A stretch of DNA of 64,000 nt. Source: Hepsetus odoe (taxonomy: Eukaryota > Chordata > Actinopteri > Characiformes > Hepsetidae). Shown here piece by piece: positions 1 to 11,800 of this stretch (positions are counted from its first letter, which is position 1; every line of letters starts with the position of its first letter). The stretch covers positions 20,264,252 through 20,328,251 of the forward strand of contig CM029367.1 in NCBI GenBank assembly GCA_017165825.1. Reading direction: 5' to 3'. The notes under the pieces were generated by a model that did no database searches, was not told where the DNA came from, and saw only the letters and a list, made by a program, of their open reading frames with translations. A program made the translations under genes and the position numbers.

Positions 1-26
1 CACACACACACACACACACACACACA
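1..26. repeat. (CA)n microsatellite at the window edge
   Basis: Thirteen CA units in a row, probably continuing beyond the left edge. It lies in what should be a tacc2 intron. Confidence 0.95.
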
Positions 27-987
27 GGCACAGACCCAATGCCAACCACAGAGTAAAAACTGCATCCAAGACAGGCAACAGACAATATTGTGTGTAAGTG
101 TGCACTGGTTAAACAAAGTCTGCCCCTTGCAGAGACAGTGCAACACCTATTCCCCCGGAGAAGTGGTACAGTATCCTGTACCACCACCACCTGTCACAAG
201 CACCACTTCACAGCAAACTGGAACTGGCCAAAATGTAAGACATTCCAGACATGCAAAGAGCAATCAGCTTATTATCTATTTATTGTTTTTATATTGGCCA
301 ATCTATTACCTATAAATAGTAGAATAGTAAAATTTAGCCATTTTTTATGTAAATATTCAGGGCCATAACAAAAAAAAATCAAATATTGCATCTCTATGAA
401 CTGTGCAATAGTTTGTCTTGACCAAACGATTTGATTGGTTGTTAAGCATTCTACCCATACTGCTTAATCTGAAAACAATGTGGGTTTTTTTGGGTTTTTT
501 TTTTATCATATCTGTGCTTCTACTGACCACTGATAACTAAGTAGTAACAATGATTTCTTTATTCAATCAAAATGACCTACTAACTGCTAATATTGAAAAA
601 AGAAACTGGAAACAGTGTTCAGGGCTTCAGCTTGTGTCTGCAACTTACACCGCATTCCAAACTATTATGCAAATTATATTTCTCTCTGCTTTTCCTATAC
701 AGTCGATGCAAGTGACAGTCAGCATATTTTTCGAGTCATTAACCATTAGAGTATAATTCGAATGTTACTGAACAAACATCCCAATGATAACAGTATGTTT
801 TTCAAAAATAAAAAACTTAAAATGCACTGTTCTAAATTATTACACACAACAGAGTTTCAAAACATTTTATAGGTTTCAAGGAACTGAAAATGGTCATTGG
901 TTGAATTTGCAGCATTAGGAGGTATTTACTGAAATCAAAAGCTATTTCAATCAAAAACATCTTAACAGGTCAAGTTACAGATTAACA
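27..987. other. Intronic sequence without a recognised gene
   Basis: AT-rich DNA with only short unsupported reading frames. I see no exon with matching splice sites. By position it belongs to a tacc2 intron. Confidence 0.5.
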
Positions 988-1520
988 TAGGACCCCTTAT
1001 TTGATAGCAGCTTCACAATTCTTGCATTCATTGAACTTGTGAGCTTTTGGAGAGTTTCTGCTTGAATTTCTTTGCAGGACATCAGAATGTGAACTGACTC
1101 CCACCCTCATAGATCTTTTGCTTGAGGTTGCTCCAAAGGTTCTTAATAGGATTGAGGTTAGGGGAGGATGGGGACACACCATGAGTTGCTCTCCTTTTAT
1201 GCTGATAGCAGCCAATGATGCAGAGGTGTTCCTTGCAGCATGAGATGGTGCATTGTCATGCATGAAGATGATTTTGTTACAGAAAGCACGGTTCTTCTTT
1301 TTGTACCACGGAAGAAAGTGGTCGGTCAGAAACACCTTCAGGGACCCTAAAGGGGCTGACCAGCTCTCTCTCCCCATGATTCCCCGCCACCTCCTTGCTG
1401 ACGTCGCAGCCTTGTTGGGTCATGGTGGCCGTCCACCAACCATCCACCACTCCATCCATCTGGACCATCCAGGGTTGCACGACACTCATCAGTGAACAAG
1501 AGTGTTTGAAAATTAGTCTT

Positions 1521-1558
1521 CCTTAACCACTAGGCCAAGGGTGGCCTAGTGGTTAAGG
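1521..1558. repeat. Perfect inverted repeat at the SINE head
   Basis: Arms of 17 bp (1521-1537 and 1542-1558) are exact reverse complements around a 4-nt loop, AGGG. The right arm is the SINE's tRNA-like start; the left arm is an extra reversed copy. Confidence 0.95.
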
Positions 1559-1797
1559 AGTTGGCCCCACGGAAGATTGTGGGTTCGATTCCCTCACAAG
1601 TAGGTTGCCCTGAGGTACCCCTGAGCAAGGTACCGTCCCTGTCACTGCTCCCCAGGTGCTTTCAATAGCTGCCCACTGCTGCACGGTGTTTGTGTGCATG
1701 GGTTAAAAGGAGAGGTCCAATTTCGTTGTGGTTCATGGTGTGCAGTGCTGTGACCTCGCAATGACAAGGGTTGTCACTTTCACTTTTTTTTCACTTT
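1521..1797 (+). mobile_element. tRNA-derived SINE inserted in the Tc1 remnant, with an inverted head
   Basis: The head holds RNA polymerase III promoter-like boxes: an A-box-like region in TGGCCTAGTGGTTAAGG and a B box GGTTCGATTCC at 1582-1592. The body (GAGGTACCCCTGAGCAAGG and so on) and the tail ending in TCACTTTCAC recur in at least four other places in this window. Flanking Tc1 sequence resumes directly at both sides, so the SINE inserted into the transposon. A reversed copy of the first 17 bases precedes the head and forms a hairpin. Confidence 0.85.
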
Positions 1798-2340
1798 CAT
1801 GCAGTTCTGGGCCCACTGCAGCCATTTCTGCTTGTGAACGTTGGTTAGGGGTGGCCGAATAGAAGGTTTATGCATAACTGCAAGCCTCTGGAGGATCATA
1901 CACCTTGATGTTCGTGGGACTCCAGAGGCACCAGCAGCTTCTAATACCTGTTTGCTGCTTTGTAACGGCATTTTAGCAGCTGCTCTCTTAATCCGATGTA
2001 TTTGTCTGGCAGAAACCTTCCTCATTGTGCCTTTATCTGCACGAACCCGCGTGTGCTCTGACTCGGCCACAAATCTCTTAACAGTGCGATGATCACGCTT
2101 AGGTTTTCATGAAATATCTATGGTTTTGATACTTTGTCCAAGGCAGTCAATTATTCCACGCTTTTCGGCAGCAGAGATCCTTTCTCTTTCCCATATTGCT
2201 TGAAAGTGATGTTCTGCTTAATAATGTGGAACGTCCTTCTTCAGTAGTTTTTCCTTTAATTGGGCTCACCTGGCAAACTAATTATTACAGGTGTCCCAGA
2301 CTGATTTCAGTGATCCACAATGTTTGTATCATGGCAGCGA

Positions 2341-2899
2341 ATGTAAAGTCAAAGTGACACAGAGGTGCAAGTTCACAGCGACAACAAATAGGACCTTTAC
2401 TTGAATATAACAGCTCTGCAACAAATACACCCATTGTACAAAGAACAAACAAACATGGGTCGGACTGGCAACTCCTAAATATGGGTTACAGCAGGTGAGG
2501 GAAATTAAGGGAAGGTGAAGGGAGGGTTTAATGATATGATGGACACGGAATCCTGGCTCAGTAGTCCTGGGACCGGGAGTATGTTAAGGTCTGGATCCTG
2601 GGTAGAGCTGTGACCGTTCAAAATTTTCATTACAAGGGTCTCAGATTCTAATACAGCTACATTATTTCTGTTATTATTCCAAATTAACATAATATAATAA
2701 ACAGCAATTAAGCTGCATGATATACTGCTTGATAAATGTCACAATACTGGCTTGCAATGCAGATATGGCATTAAGTAAAGCCTCTGTTATTCTGTTGTGA
2801 GCTGTGAGTATGCTGATCACATTTCGTGCTGATGAGTGTTGCTGTGAATGTTTGAATGAATGAATTATTGTATTTTAACCATTAAAAAATTACACATAA
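2341..2899. other. Intronic sequence, nothing recognised
   Basis: AT-rich sequence with no coding or RNA feature that I can support. Confidence 0.4.
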
Positions 2900-3190
2900 A
2901 GTGACTATTCTTGTCATTGTGAAACACAGCACAGCACACAGTGAAACACAATGAATTTACACCTCTGCATTTACACCTCTGCACTCACACACCTGCTGCA
3001 CGTGTGTGAGTGCATTTACACTCACACACGTGCAGCAGGGAGCAGCTATTGAAAGCAGCCGGGGAGCAGTGATGGGGACGGTACCTTGCTCAAGGGTACC
3101 TCAGGGCAACCTACTAGCAAGGGATTTGAACACACAGGATCTCCCGATCCTGCGGCCAACTCCCTAACCAATAGGCCACTGCTGCTATCC
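2900..3190 (-). mobile_element. tRNA-derived SINE copy
   Basis: The reverse complement of the same family as at 1521-1797. The diagnostic body around GGTACCTTGCTCAAGGGTAC and the head CCTAACCAATAGGCCACTGC are present. The middle is rearranged: a short duplication around 2955-2980 is followed by a perfect palindrome at 2992-3039. Confidence 0.85.
2992..3039. repeat. 20-bp perfect inverted repeat inside a SINE
   Basis: The arm CCTGCTGCACGTGTGTGAGT (2992-3011) is the exact reverse complement of 3020-3039, with an 8-nt spacer. The other SINE copies in the window lack it. Confidence 0.95.
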
Positions 3191-5796
3191 TATAACAATA
3201 ATATAATAATAATAATCTCTCATAAAGGATCATCTGTGTGTTGTTTGGCCTCATCTAGCAATACATTATTTATAGATACCTTAAAAATAAGGGTTCTGGT
3301 TTTTCTTTAATTCACATGGAGGAAAAACAGAAAAGACAGGGAGCTTTGAATCTGCGTAAATGCAAGAAGCCAAGAGGGGGAGACAAAGGAGGCAGGAACA
3401 GAGGAAGATGCTGTTGTAAAGAATAGACTAGGAAGAAAGAAACAATAAGGATGGCAATTTTCCAGCAGCTGTGTGATTAGGAGATCACTGGATCTCATCA
3501 CCAAGCTACACTTCCGTTTTCCTTTCCATGCTACTCTCTTCTTAGAGATTTAAAAGTACTGCAAAACACCATGGAACATCCCCACTGTCTCCTCCAATCA
3601 CCACAAGTCCCCTACTCCTTCCAAATCCTCTTCTCTTCTAGAGAGCTTGAAATGTCTCCTCCTGGCTTAATTTCTAGTAGCTGGCAGTGTGAGAATAAAT
3701 GTGCATGAACATATTTCACATATATACAGGAAAGTGCTGTTTGTTTTAGTATTTAGCCTCTGTGCTACAGAAGCTCTGAGATCACACAGCTGAAAGTTAT
3801 TGCCCTAAGAATGAAACACTTAGCTCACAGGGACCTCCACCTATGAATCATTAATAAGAGGAATAAGAGGAAGAGGAAAGATTGCCCCTCAAATCTCAAG
3901 CAAAAAGCGGAATATTCTACCACAGCAAAGTTAAAGTACAGAATCTGGTCTGAGGAACCTACTGAAAAAAACACCAATAAACAGCTGGTGGAAACAATTT
4001 CCAACAGACTTGAAGCTTATATTTCACCAAAATGTTTTTTTTTTTGGTATAATTATGCAATGAATTTGGGCTTTGTAAATGTATTTTAAGAACACACTGG
4101 TTTAAAAATAAAAAATACTGTCTGATGAAGAGTCATCAGATAATGCTGAGCACTTTAAAGGAGGTTTTACATGCCTTATAGGCAAATTTAATATGCATTA
4201 ATAAACTTACATAACTGCACTCATGGGATCAGGTCTTTAGAAGTGTATGTTTAAGTAGATGCAATCTCTATCAGATATTTTTTGTGAGTCTGTTATATTC
4301 ATTAATGCATGTTCAGATGGGACATGCAAAATCGAAGACTTTGCCTTGTGTTAAGCCATAAGGAAAGAGAAGATAGTAAGTAAAAGTAAGGACCTACAAT
4401 TAGAACTACACATACAGCAGCTATACATACATCTCCCTTCTGAGGGACTCGGTAATGCACCAGCCTGCCTCACTTTCAAATAATTCAGCTTCTCTTTCAA
4501 TATTTTATGTGTTCCAGCTGCCCTGCACCAAACATCTGCAGCCTTTCATCCCTGATGTTTTAAGCAGACCAACTGAAAATACCTATGATGTATCTGGAAG
4601 AGCAATGCATTATAACTTCACACGGCTCATTTTGATACATGTTTTCCAGCATCTCATTAATTAACCGCATTGGCACAGCACTGGTTGCACTGATCTATAT
4701 ATATAGCATCACAGCTTCTCCTGTATATCAACAACATTGGTCAGCACTCAGGAAGGAAAGGGACAGGACATCTTTCCCTAATTATACATCTTTTCAGAAC
4801 TCTTGCAACATATATGGGTAAATTAATGTTGCTGACTGTTTTGGCTTGTGTTCTTTCCAACTCAGAATAGCATCTAGACTGCACAGATTCTCCACTGCAG
4901 TCAAAGATATAAATCTGTAATGCAAGGATGGTAATGCCACCCTTGACAGATGAATAAGACTGCACCACAAAAAGCTTCATACATAAGCCCATCTCTGTCT
5001 CATTACATTAAGAGGAGTAATATGAGAATGTCTTTTGGAATTGTTAGCCACTGCAGTATTTAATACAGAGTATCATGGGAAATCCGTTTTAACTCAATTA
5101 ACTGTGGAAATGCATACCACTCCATGCACTGCATTAGACACAATTTAATGTGCACTGTTATGTCAAGTAAGATTTTGTGTCAATGTTATGATGTTAGAGC
5201 ATAGCAACTGAGTGTCAGGGCTTCACGGTTCCAGAGCTTCAGAAGTGCAACCTGTGAACAAATCTTCAAAGAACCAACAGAGAGAAGTCAGATCTAACAA
5301 GTTACTAGAAAAACAAATAGAACAGATTAATTAGCAACACTGATCATTTTCACATCGCCAGCCCATCACAACTTAGAATCTCCAATCCACCTGCCAAGCA
5401 AACTCAAAGCAGGGAGGACTCAGATTACCACAAAACTCAAACCTGCTCAAACTGATTTCAGCTCTTCATTAAGATCCTGCAAACTTGTTGCAAAAACGTG
5501 CTGTAGACTTTAAGGAGGTTTAGAACATGGTATGACCTACTGTGATTTATAAAATCCTTAAATATGTAGAGGAAGACAGCAGTTAGCTTTTTCAGACCTC
5601 TGTATGAACAATCAACTCTTTTGACAAAGACCATCTTATATCAGTTCTGGTCCAAGATCAGTTATCTGAAATGAAAGTTTTTTTTTCATTTTTAAAGCTC
5701 ACAGTAAGTCATAAGGTGTTCCATACCTCAGGGTGAGGGTCAGAGTCAACAAATCTGAATGCTATTTGAGCCGTTGAGTGACTATTGGGGTCACTG
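3191..5796. other. Intronic sequence without a recognised gene
   Basis: No open frame here combines length, splice signals and recognisable protein content. Only short AT runs are visible. Confidence 0.45.
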
Positions 5797-6040
5797 GGGC
5801 AGCGGTGGCCTAGTTGTTCGGGAGTTGCCCCGGATCGGAAGATTGTGGGTTCAATTCCCTCACCAGTAGGTTGCCCTGAGGTACCCTCGAGCAAGGTACC
5901 GTCCCTGTCACTGCTCCCTGGGCACTTTCAATAGCTGCCCCCTGCCCCACATGTGTGTATGGGTGAAACGCAGCGGTTGAATGTCATTGTGTTGTGCTGT
6001 GCTGCGTTTCACAATGACAAGGGTTATCACTTTCACTATT
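5797..6040 (+). mobile_element. tRNA-derived SINE copy
   Basis: This is the most complete plus-strand copy. It has the head GGTGGCCTAGTTGTTCGGGA, a B-box-like GGTTCAATTCC, the shared body around GGTACC, and a tail ending in ACAATGACAAGGGTTATCAC. Confidence 0.85.
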
Positions 6041-7560
6041 GACTTTGTTATTGCTTCGGCGGTAAACTCCAAACATGTCCTGATTGATCAACTTCACATG
6101 AGATAAGCTAAAAACTGTGTTAACTTTGCCAAACTATTCCTTTAAAAGGATGTGCTATATCAATAGCTGCAAGAAATCCAGAATCAGATAGAATACCAAA
6201 AGAGACTCTTCAAAGCCATTGAAGACAGGTAACTATAAAATGCTGTTTGACTCACATTAGAGCTACAGTATGGCCAGTCGGTTTCATGGAAGGCCTTGAA
6301 AAAAAAGACGAGGTTATCAATTTACATTTTAAGTACTCTTTAAAAAACAAAGGGCACTGTTTCAAAGATGACTCCACAATGGCCTTCGCTTTAAAACTTA
6401 AGGAACACACTGGAATTGATGTATTAATATGCACCTGTTTGGGTCCTTCGAGATTATTGGAACATTACTTTTTACTATCTATACCAATGCTATCTATATT
6501 TTCAAGAACATACATTCAAATGAAAGTTGCTCAGAATATGATAAACAAGCCTTGCCTTTAGATGCTCACCCAGCAAAGCCCAGAACAAGGGTAGAACTTT
6601 TAAAGAGTCAAGATTCGAAGAGCAAACGCTTTCGCATATAACCCAGGTGTGCAAACATTACATAAGAACACTTGAAGTGGTTGCGTAAGCAGGCAGCCAA
6701 GCGGGCAGAAAGCTTCGTTAGTCATGTCTGAATGAACAGTACTCCCTGGTGGCACATAGGCTGCTTCACTCTCATTTGAAGTGGCATTTGTATCCATAAA
6801 AGCATTTAACTTTTCTACCATCCACAAGTTAGGTCATCTACAGATAAAAGCTACTGATGGGACATTACACAACAGTTGTTTTCAATTCTTGTCCTGTAGC
6901 CCACCTGCTAACTAATTAATACACCTTTCTTGGGCTGAAGTGGTTGTGTTAAAGGAAGAAAACACTAAAGGGTTATGAACCTTTGCAATAGATAACCAGA
7001 CAGTGGTTAGTGTGCAATTAAAATAACCAAGGATGAATTGAGTTGGAATGGTTAATTGTGCAAAAGTGTTATGGTGAATGAACCAATAGATTTGTTTCCT
7101 CTGCTATATCAAGTGTGTGTTATGAGGACGCTCTACATACAGTATAAACACTGTTAACAATGTCACTGTGGGGACAACAGCTTGTGTCTCCATTTTTGTT
7201 TTGACATCATTTGAATTTTGTGTTAACAATAAAAGGACCAATAAAATTGATCCAAAAATGCTTAAAACAATATATGTTTACATTACCTTTTCTGCATCAC
7301 CAAAACTGTTGAAACACAATGTTTCCTTCGACACTGATACAGGTTATTAATTGGGTATGAAGGTAAGTGTCATTCAGCCAATCATCTTCATTTTTTCATA
7401 TTTTTAACATTCTCTCACACATTCATTTGACACTGATCCTTAATTTGTCTCCCTATCCTATTCGAGACATAAATAACCCTCTTTCTTCCATCCCCCATCC
7501 CCCTTCCTCCTCCCCCGCTTTTCAGTGTTCTATTTCAGCACCGTCACCAGCACTAGCAGC
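6041..7560. other. Intronic sequence without a recognised gene
   Basis: Short open frames on both strands look random. No splice-flanked coding block is visible. Confidence 0.4.
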
Positions 7561-7565
7561 CCCCC

Positions 7566-7581
7566 TTCTCTCTCTCTCTCT

Positions 7582-7618
<37 letters not shown>
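7566..7618. repeat. (CT)n microsatellite
   Basis: A run of CT with a few TT interruptions. It produces artefactual Ser/Leu and Arg/Glu reading frames. Confidence 0.95.
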
Positions 7619-7621
<3 letters not shown>

Positions 7622-8199
7622 GCTGCAACACTTCCCGCCATCCCCCACAATAACAAACCCAGATCGCTCTATCCAACATATGCATACCCTCTCCAGTAAA
7701 GATTTTTGTGGGAGCACCAAAACACATATGCAATCACTCATACTTAGACTGACAACCAAACAACACTGTATATATAACATAAGCATAAACACTGACTTAT
7801 AAACCTAATCCATCACAAAGGATAAACAATAACAAACCATCCCCATCACGGCTACCTGCATGTCTCTGTGAATGAGTGGCAAACATTTACAATGTATTTA
7901 ATGCACACTCACAATCACAAATTCACGAGTGCATTCATGTATTATATATGAGTAATTCTCCTTCAGCTGTTCATATTCTTGCTGACATAAAAACACATCC
8001 TCTCTGGCTTTACCCCTACTATTTTGTGGCTGAGGTTGTCTCTCTACACATCACAAGCAAAGCTGTGAATACTTACATGCACACAAGGGAGCATGTGTAA
8101 GAAACAGAACAGGTTAGCTGTATGGATTCCTACAGCAACGGTAACAATGGCAACCTACAATGAGATCATCAAGACCCTCCCCCTTCTCTAATCACTCAC

Positions 8200-8267
8200 A
8201 TGCTCTCAGGACGCTCCTGAGTCAGACAGGGGACCTGTCCTTGCTCGGCAGACTCCACTGCGCCCAT
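8200..8267 (-). CDS. tacc2: Candidate alternative first coding exon of tacc2 (MGAVES...)
   Basis: On the minus strand an ATG in good Kozak context (A at -3, G at +4) opens a 68-nt frame starting MGAVESAEQGQ. It ends at a consensus donor, GTGAGT, after two bases of a codon. That is the same phase as the end of the upstream tacc2 exon 13963-14724, so both could join the same downstream exon. Residues Met-Gly-x-x-x-Ser fit the N-myristoylation pattern. Upstream (8268-8870) lies a compositionally unusual stretch with CT/GA runs, suitable for a promoter. No cDNA is available, so it may be a chance frame. If real, it would make a short TACC2 that lacks all N-terminal exons seen here. Confidence 0.4.
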
Positions 8268-8870
8268 TCTACCTCCACCTGCTCCCTTCTTCCTCCTCCT
8301 CCAGGTCCTCCACCTCCCCTCTCCTCCAGACGGTGGCCGTCTGGGCAGGTGGAGCGGAGGCTGAAGACTGGAGAGTGCTAGCACTGTAGTGAAGTAAAAC
8401 AAGAAGTGATGGCATCAAGGGCTGCAGTGTACCCTCCTTCACCCCTCAGCATCTGTCCGGTCTCAATCTGCCACAGACTGTTCCTCGTTGTTGGAAAAAT
8501 CGACGGTCTTCTTCTCCTTATCGCTCTCTCTGCCTCGCTCGATCATGCACCCTGCCTTTACATGGCAGAGGAGGTGGCTAAGACTCTCCTGTATCCGTGA
8601 CAACAGCAAAACCTCCAAGAGCACAGCGTGGAACAGTGCTTGGTGGTATTAAAAAAACTAAAGAATATAGAGAGAGAGGGAGAGCGGGAGGAGGGAGGAT
8701 GATGATGCTTCTAGGACCGCCCCTCTCAGAGTACCCACTCCATTCAGTGAAGCAAAGCTTGTTATGTTCCTCTATCTCTTCTTCTCCTTCTGCCTCTCTC
8801 TCACTCTCTCTTTCTCTCTCTGGACTGGCCGGTTTATAAACAGACAAGCAGATTTTCCCTGTCTGTTTTA
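8268..8870 (-). promoter_or_regulatory. Possible internal tacc2 promoter / 5' UTR
   Basis: The region directly upstream (minus strand) of the candidate MGAVES exon is GC-richer than its surroundings, with GA/CT tracts. A TATAAA-like element (GTTTATAAAC, about 8831-8840) sits at its far end. Its promoter role is inferred from position and composition only. Confidence 0.3.
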
Positions 8871-11800
8871 GATCGGATGCCCTATCTGCTTGCAAAATGC
8901 AAACAATGGAGCACCCCACATCGATGAATGACACATCCCCCACCTCTCTTTCTCTCTCCTTTTCTCACCCTCACTCTAACGGAGGGAAACAATTACACCT
9001 GACATTAAGCATTTAACACAATGCATTCTTGTTCTCACACTCTTTCTCTAGACAGAATCTTTCACAGGAGACTGTTTTCACACAACAGACATCAAGCGGG
9101 CAACAAGCACTCAGGCAGCCTAATGCAAGAGGAGCTTAACAATAGACCCTGAGAAAAATCTCTGCACCAATGCTTGTGTTTAATTTTTTTACCAAAGCCT
9201 GGCACTATTTCACTTTTGCATTTTCTTAATCTAAAAATCAAAACCCCTTTTCCACTTTAGCTAGTTCTAAACCTAAATATCTGTGACACGAGACACAAAG
9301 CAAATGCCATAAGCAAAATAAATCCCGATGGCAAATATCAAAGATTACAGCATGTTGAGTAATTACCTATACAGAGAACATGCACAACAGAAATTACTTT
9401 CTACTCTTTCAAAGGTTCTGAATTCTTCTGGTTGTAGCGAACGCACATCAAACACAGAGCCCGCAACAGAACAGGAGCAGAGACGGTTAGCCAACTCATC
9501 TGCAAAAAGCCATCATCAAATTAATTTTGTCACTCCCAGAGGAACTAGAGGAGACAGGCTGCATCACAGATCTAATTAACTTGCACTCACACCAAATGGA
9601 TATTTCAAAGACAGGACCTAGAAAACACACAGTGAGCGGAGAGAAAGAAGGGACCAGAAAGTGTAAGAGAAAAGTACACTGTATATCTGCCCACAGGGCT
9701 GACACTGCAGCTACAGCTACAGTACAGGTCTTATCCGTATTGATTTACAGTGTGAAGTAGTGGTGTCTGTGGGAAATTGGGACGAGGGTGGGAGGTCTGA
9801 AACCTGAGGATTAGAAATCTATTGTTCTAAAAAAAAAAACAGAACAAAGAACTTTTCACATAAGTCCAGCTCTACCTATTTCCTTTCAGGGTGAATGAGG
9901 GTGCGCTAGCCCTGGTGAAAAGGGATATCCCACTTTATGATTTATAGTTATGATGAGGAAGTTAATCTTAATTCAGATTACCCCTTTCCCTCAAGTCTCA
10001 GCTAACAGCATGCAGGCAAATCTCTCCCGTGTTAAATTAATTCATGAAATGACACAAATAGTGGGAAATTGGATTAAATTTCCTGATTTTCCTTCCAATG
10101 TAAGGCTAAACCAAATCTGTGTGTGAGTGCACTGCACTGACTTACTACCTGTTACAAAAAATTAACTGAAATAACAGGCATTTTTATAGCCCAAAAAAGA
10201 AAATCTTAGAAATCCGTTAATCCTACCTGGGGTAAGAAGCCTGAATCTCGCATCAACTTGTTATTTATGTAAAATAATAATTACATCTAAAATTAATTTT
10301 AATGAATTATAAAAAATAATTAACTGTAAAATTAATAAATAACATAATTTTCCTGTTCTGTGTATTTTTGGAATGTTTACATACAAACCAACAGATTAAA
10401 TTTCATCAGGAGAGAAAATAAGTTGAGGTAAATCTTCCCAAGTTATTCTACACTGCAAAATGTCCAGTACAGGGACCCCTGTGTGTTCAGTAAAGAGTTC
10501 ACTAATACACACTGCTATTTTAGCAAATCATGATTAGATGAAGGCAAAATATCCCAGCCTGCCTTATTTGTATTTTCCATTGAAATATTGAATACCAGGA
10601 ACTGATGATGGAGTCATTACTACTTCCTGGAACATATAAATTTGCACATCAAATGACTAGAATAGACAAAGCAGCTTCTCCCTCCAAGTAAATCCAGGGT
10701 AGACGTTAAATTAACGCAAATACAGTTGAATAACGTTGCCAAGTAAAGAATGCTGAATAAACCTCCTTCATCTTCTTCTTCTTCCTCTTTCGGCTGCTCC
10801 TGTTTAGGGGTTGCCAAGATCATCCGTTTCCAATGGATGCTTAAAAAACCACCAAGCACCAAGCATTATTAACAAATTAGTGCAAACTCAAAAATCACAT
10901 ATATGCACCAAACTGTTTAGAGTTTAGTACAAACAGAGCTGGTTATTGTGTGTCTACATTATGTTTCGCTAGTTAAGCTTTGCAGTAAGAAAACACTCTG
11001 TAAATGATATGCTGCTCTAAACTGTTGATGCCCCCCACTCCTCTGGGAACCAACATGATCTAAGCCTGGTGACGAAGCACTGACTCTCTCCTGCTGTTTC
11101 ACCTACTTTTCCAATAACAACCAGGCCAACATGAGCCTTGCTTTTGAAAGCCATCTCCTGCAATATATATCTCATCCATTAGTATTAGTATTAGTATTTG
11201 CACAATAAGGTTTAAATGTGTTAAGAAAAAAGCATAGGTAAAGATAATATGTTAAATGCAGCATTGGCAAGATATTAATATAACGCTGAGTTGTGAATGT
11301 TTGCCATGAAACATCAGTTACCAGGGCAGCCACACAAAGTAACCAAGGGCAGCGGCAGAAAGAGAGCGCCTACACGTGTGCTGTTACTGTGGCCTGTATT
11401 CAACAGGAAATAGAGCAATTCAATTTTCACATGCTGCAACCTACAGAAAATATGACCAAGGTAGTTTTAGCTGAAAAATGTATAAACCTTGAATTATGGA
11501 ATCTAGGTCAAAGCAGGGACTAAGCTGTATGTTACTATCGCAAAACATGGATAACTCCAAGAGAAGAAAGCATCCCAGATTAGACTTCTATACTGGTCTC
11601 TTTCTGCTGTAGGGTCTGTGAAACATTTATGTCTAGTATGAATTATCTATTAACATCCCTTGCTAAGTGCATGAGAGCATTGAGCACCAAAGAAAAGAAG
11701 AACTGACCCAGCGTTTGATTCAAAATAAATTGCTTTAGATAAGATTAGTTTTTCGGCCAAAATGCTTAAAAGATCCATTGACTGAGTAATCAACAAAGAT

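Larger units (their letters stand above)
1003..2240 (-). pseudogene. Tc1-like transposase pseudogene (two fragments)
   Basis: Tc1 transposases cut and paste their own element with a DDE catalytic core. Here the HTH-like fragment at about 1797-2095 is split from the catalytic fragment at 1003-1377 by an insertion of roughly 280 bp, and the frames differ. The first catalytic Asp is visible in the motif MHDNAPSHAA. The later 'DLNPIE' region has decayed to an unrelated reading. Family membership is clear and loss of function is certain; the subfamily cannot be named without a search. Confidence 0.75.
990..2340 (-). mobile_element. Decayed Tc1/mariner-like transposon, interrupted by a SINE
   Basis: Read on the minus strand, two separate blocks encode parts of a Tc1-type transposase, and a SINE sits between them. 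The N-terminal block (about 1797-2095) resembles the helix-turn-helix DNA-binding part. The C-terminal block (about 1003-1377) carries the catalytic-core motif IFMHDNAPSHAARN followed by a degraded version of the usual 'PPxSPDLNPIExxW' stretch. I could not place intact terminal inverted repeats, so the ends are approximate. The element is not functional. Confidence 0.8.

Noticed and set aside
1541..1612. A tRNA gene (A and B box with GGTTCGATTCC)
   Set aside because: The boxes belong to the head of a repeated SINE; the sequence does not complete a tRNA cloverleaf and recurs with the same nonrelated body.
7367..7792. Ser/Leu-rich and Arg/Glu-rich frames on both strands
   Set aside because: Produced by the (CT)n microsatellite; no splice context or homology.
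10620..10862. A possible tacc2 exon with a Glu run (QPKEEEEEDEGG) on the minus strand
   Set aside because: The acceptor-like AAACAG is weak and no good donor in a compatible phase follows; the Glu run comes from a short CTT repeat.
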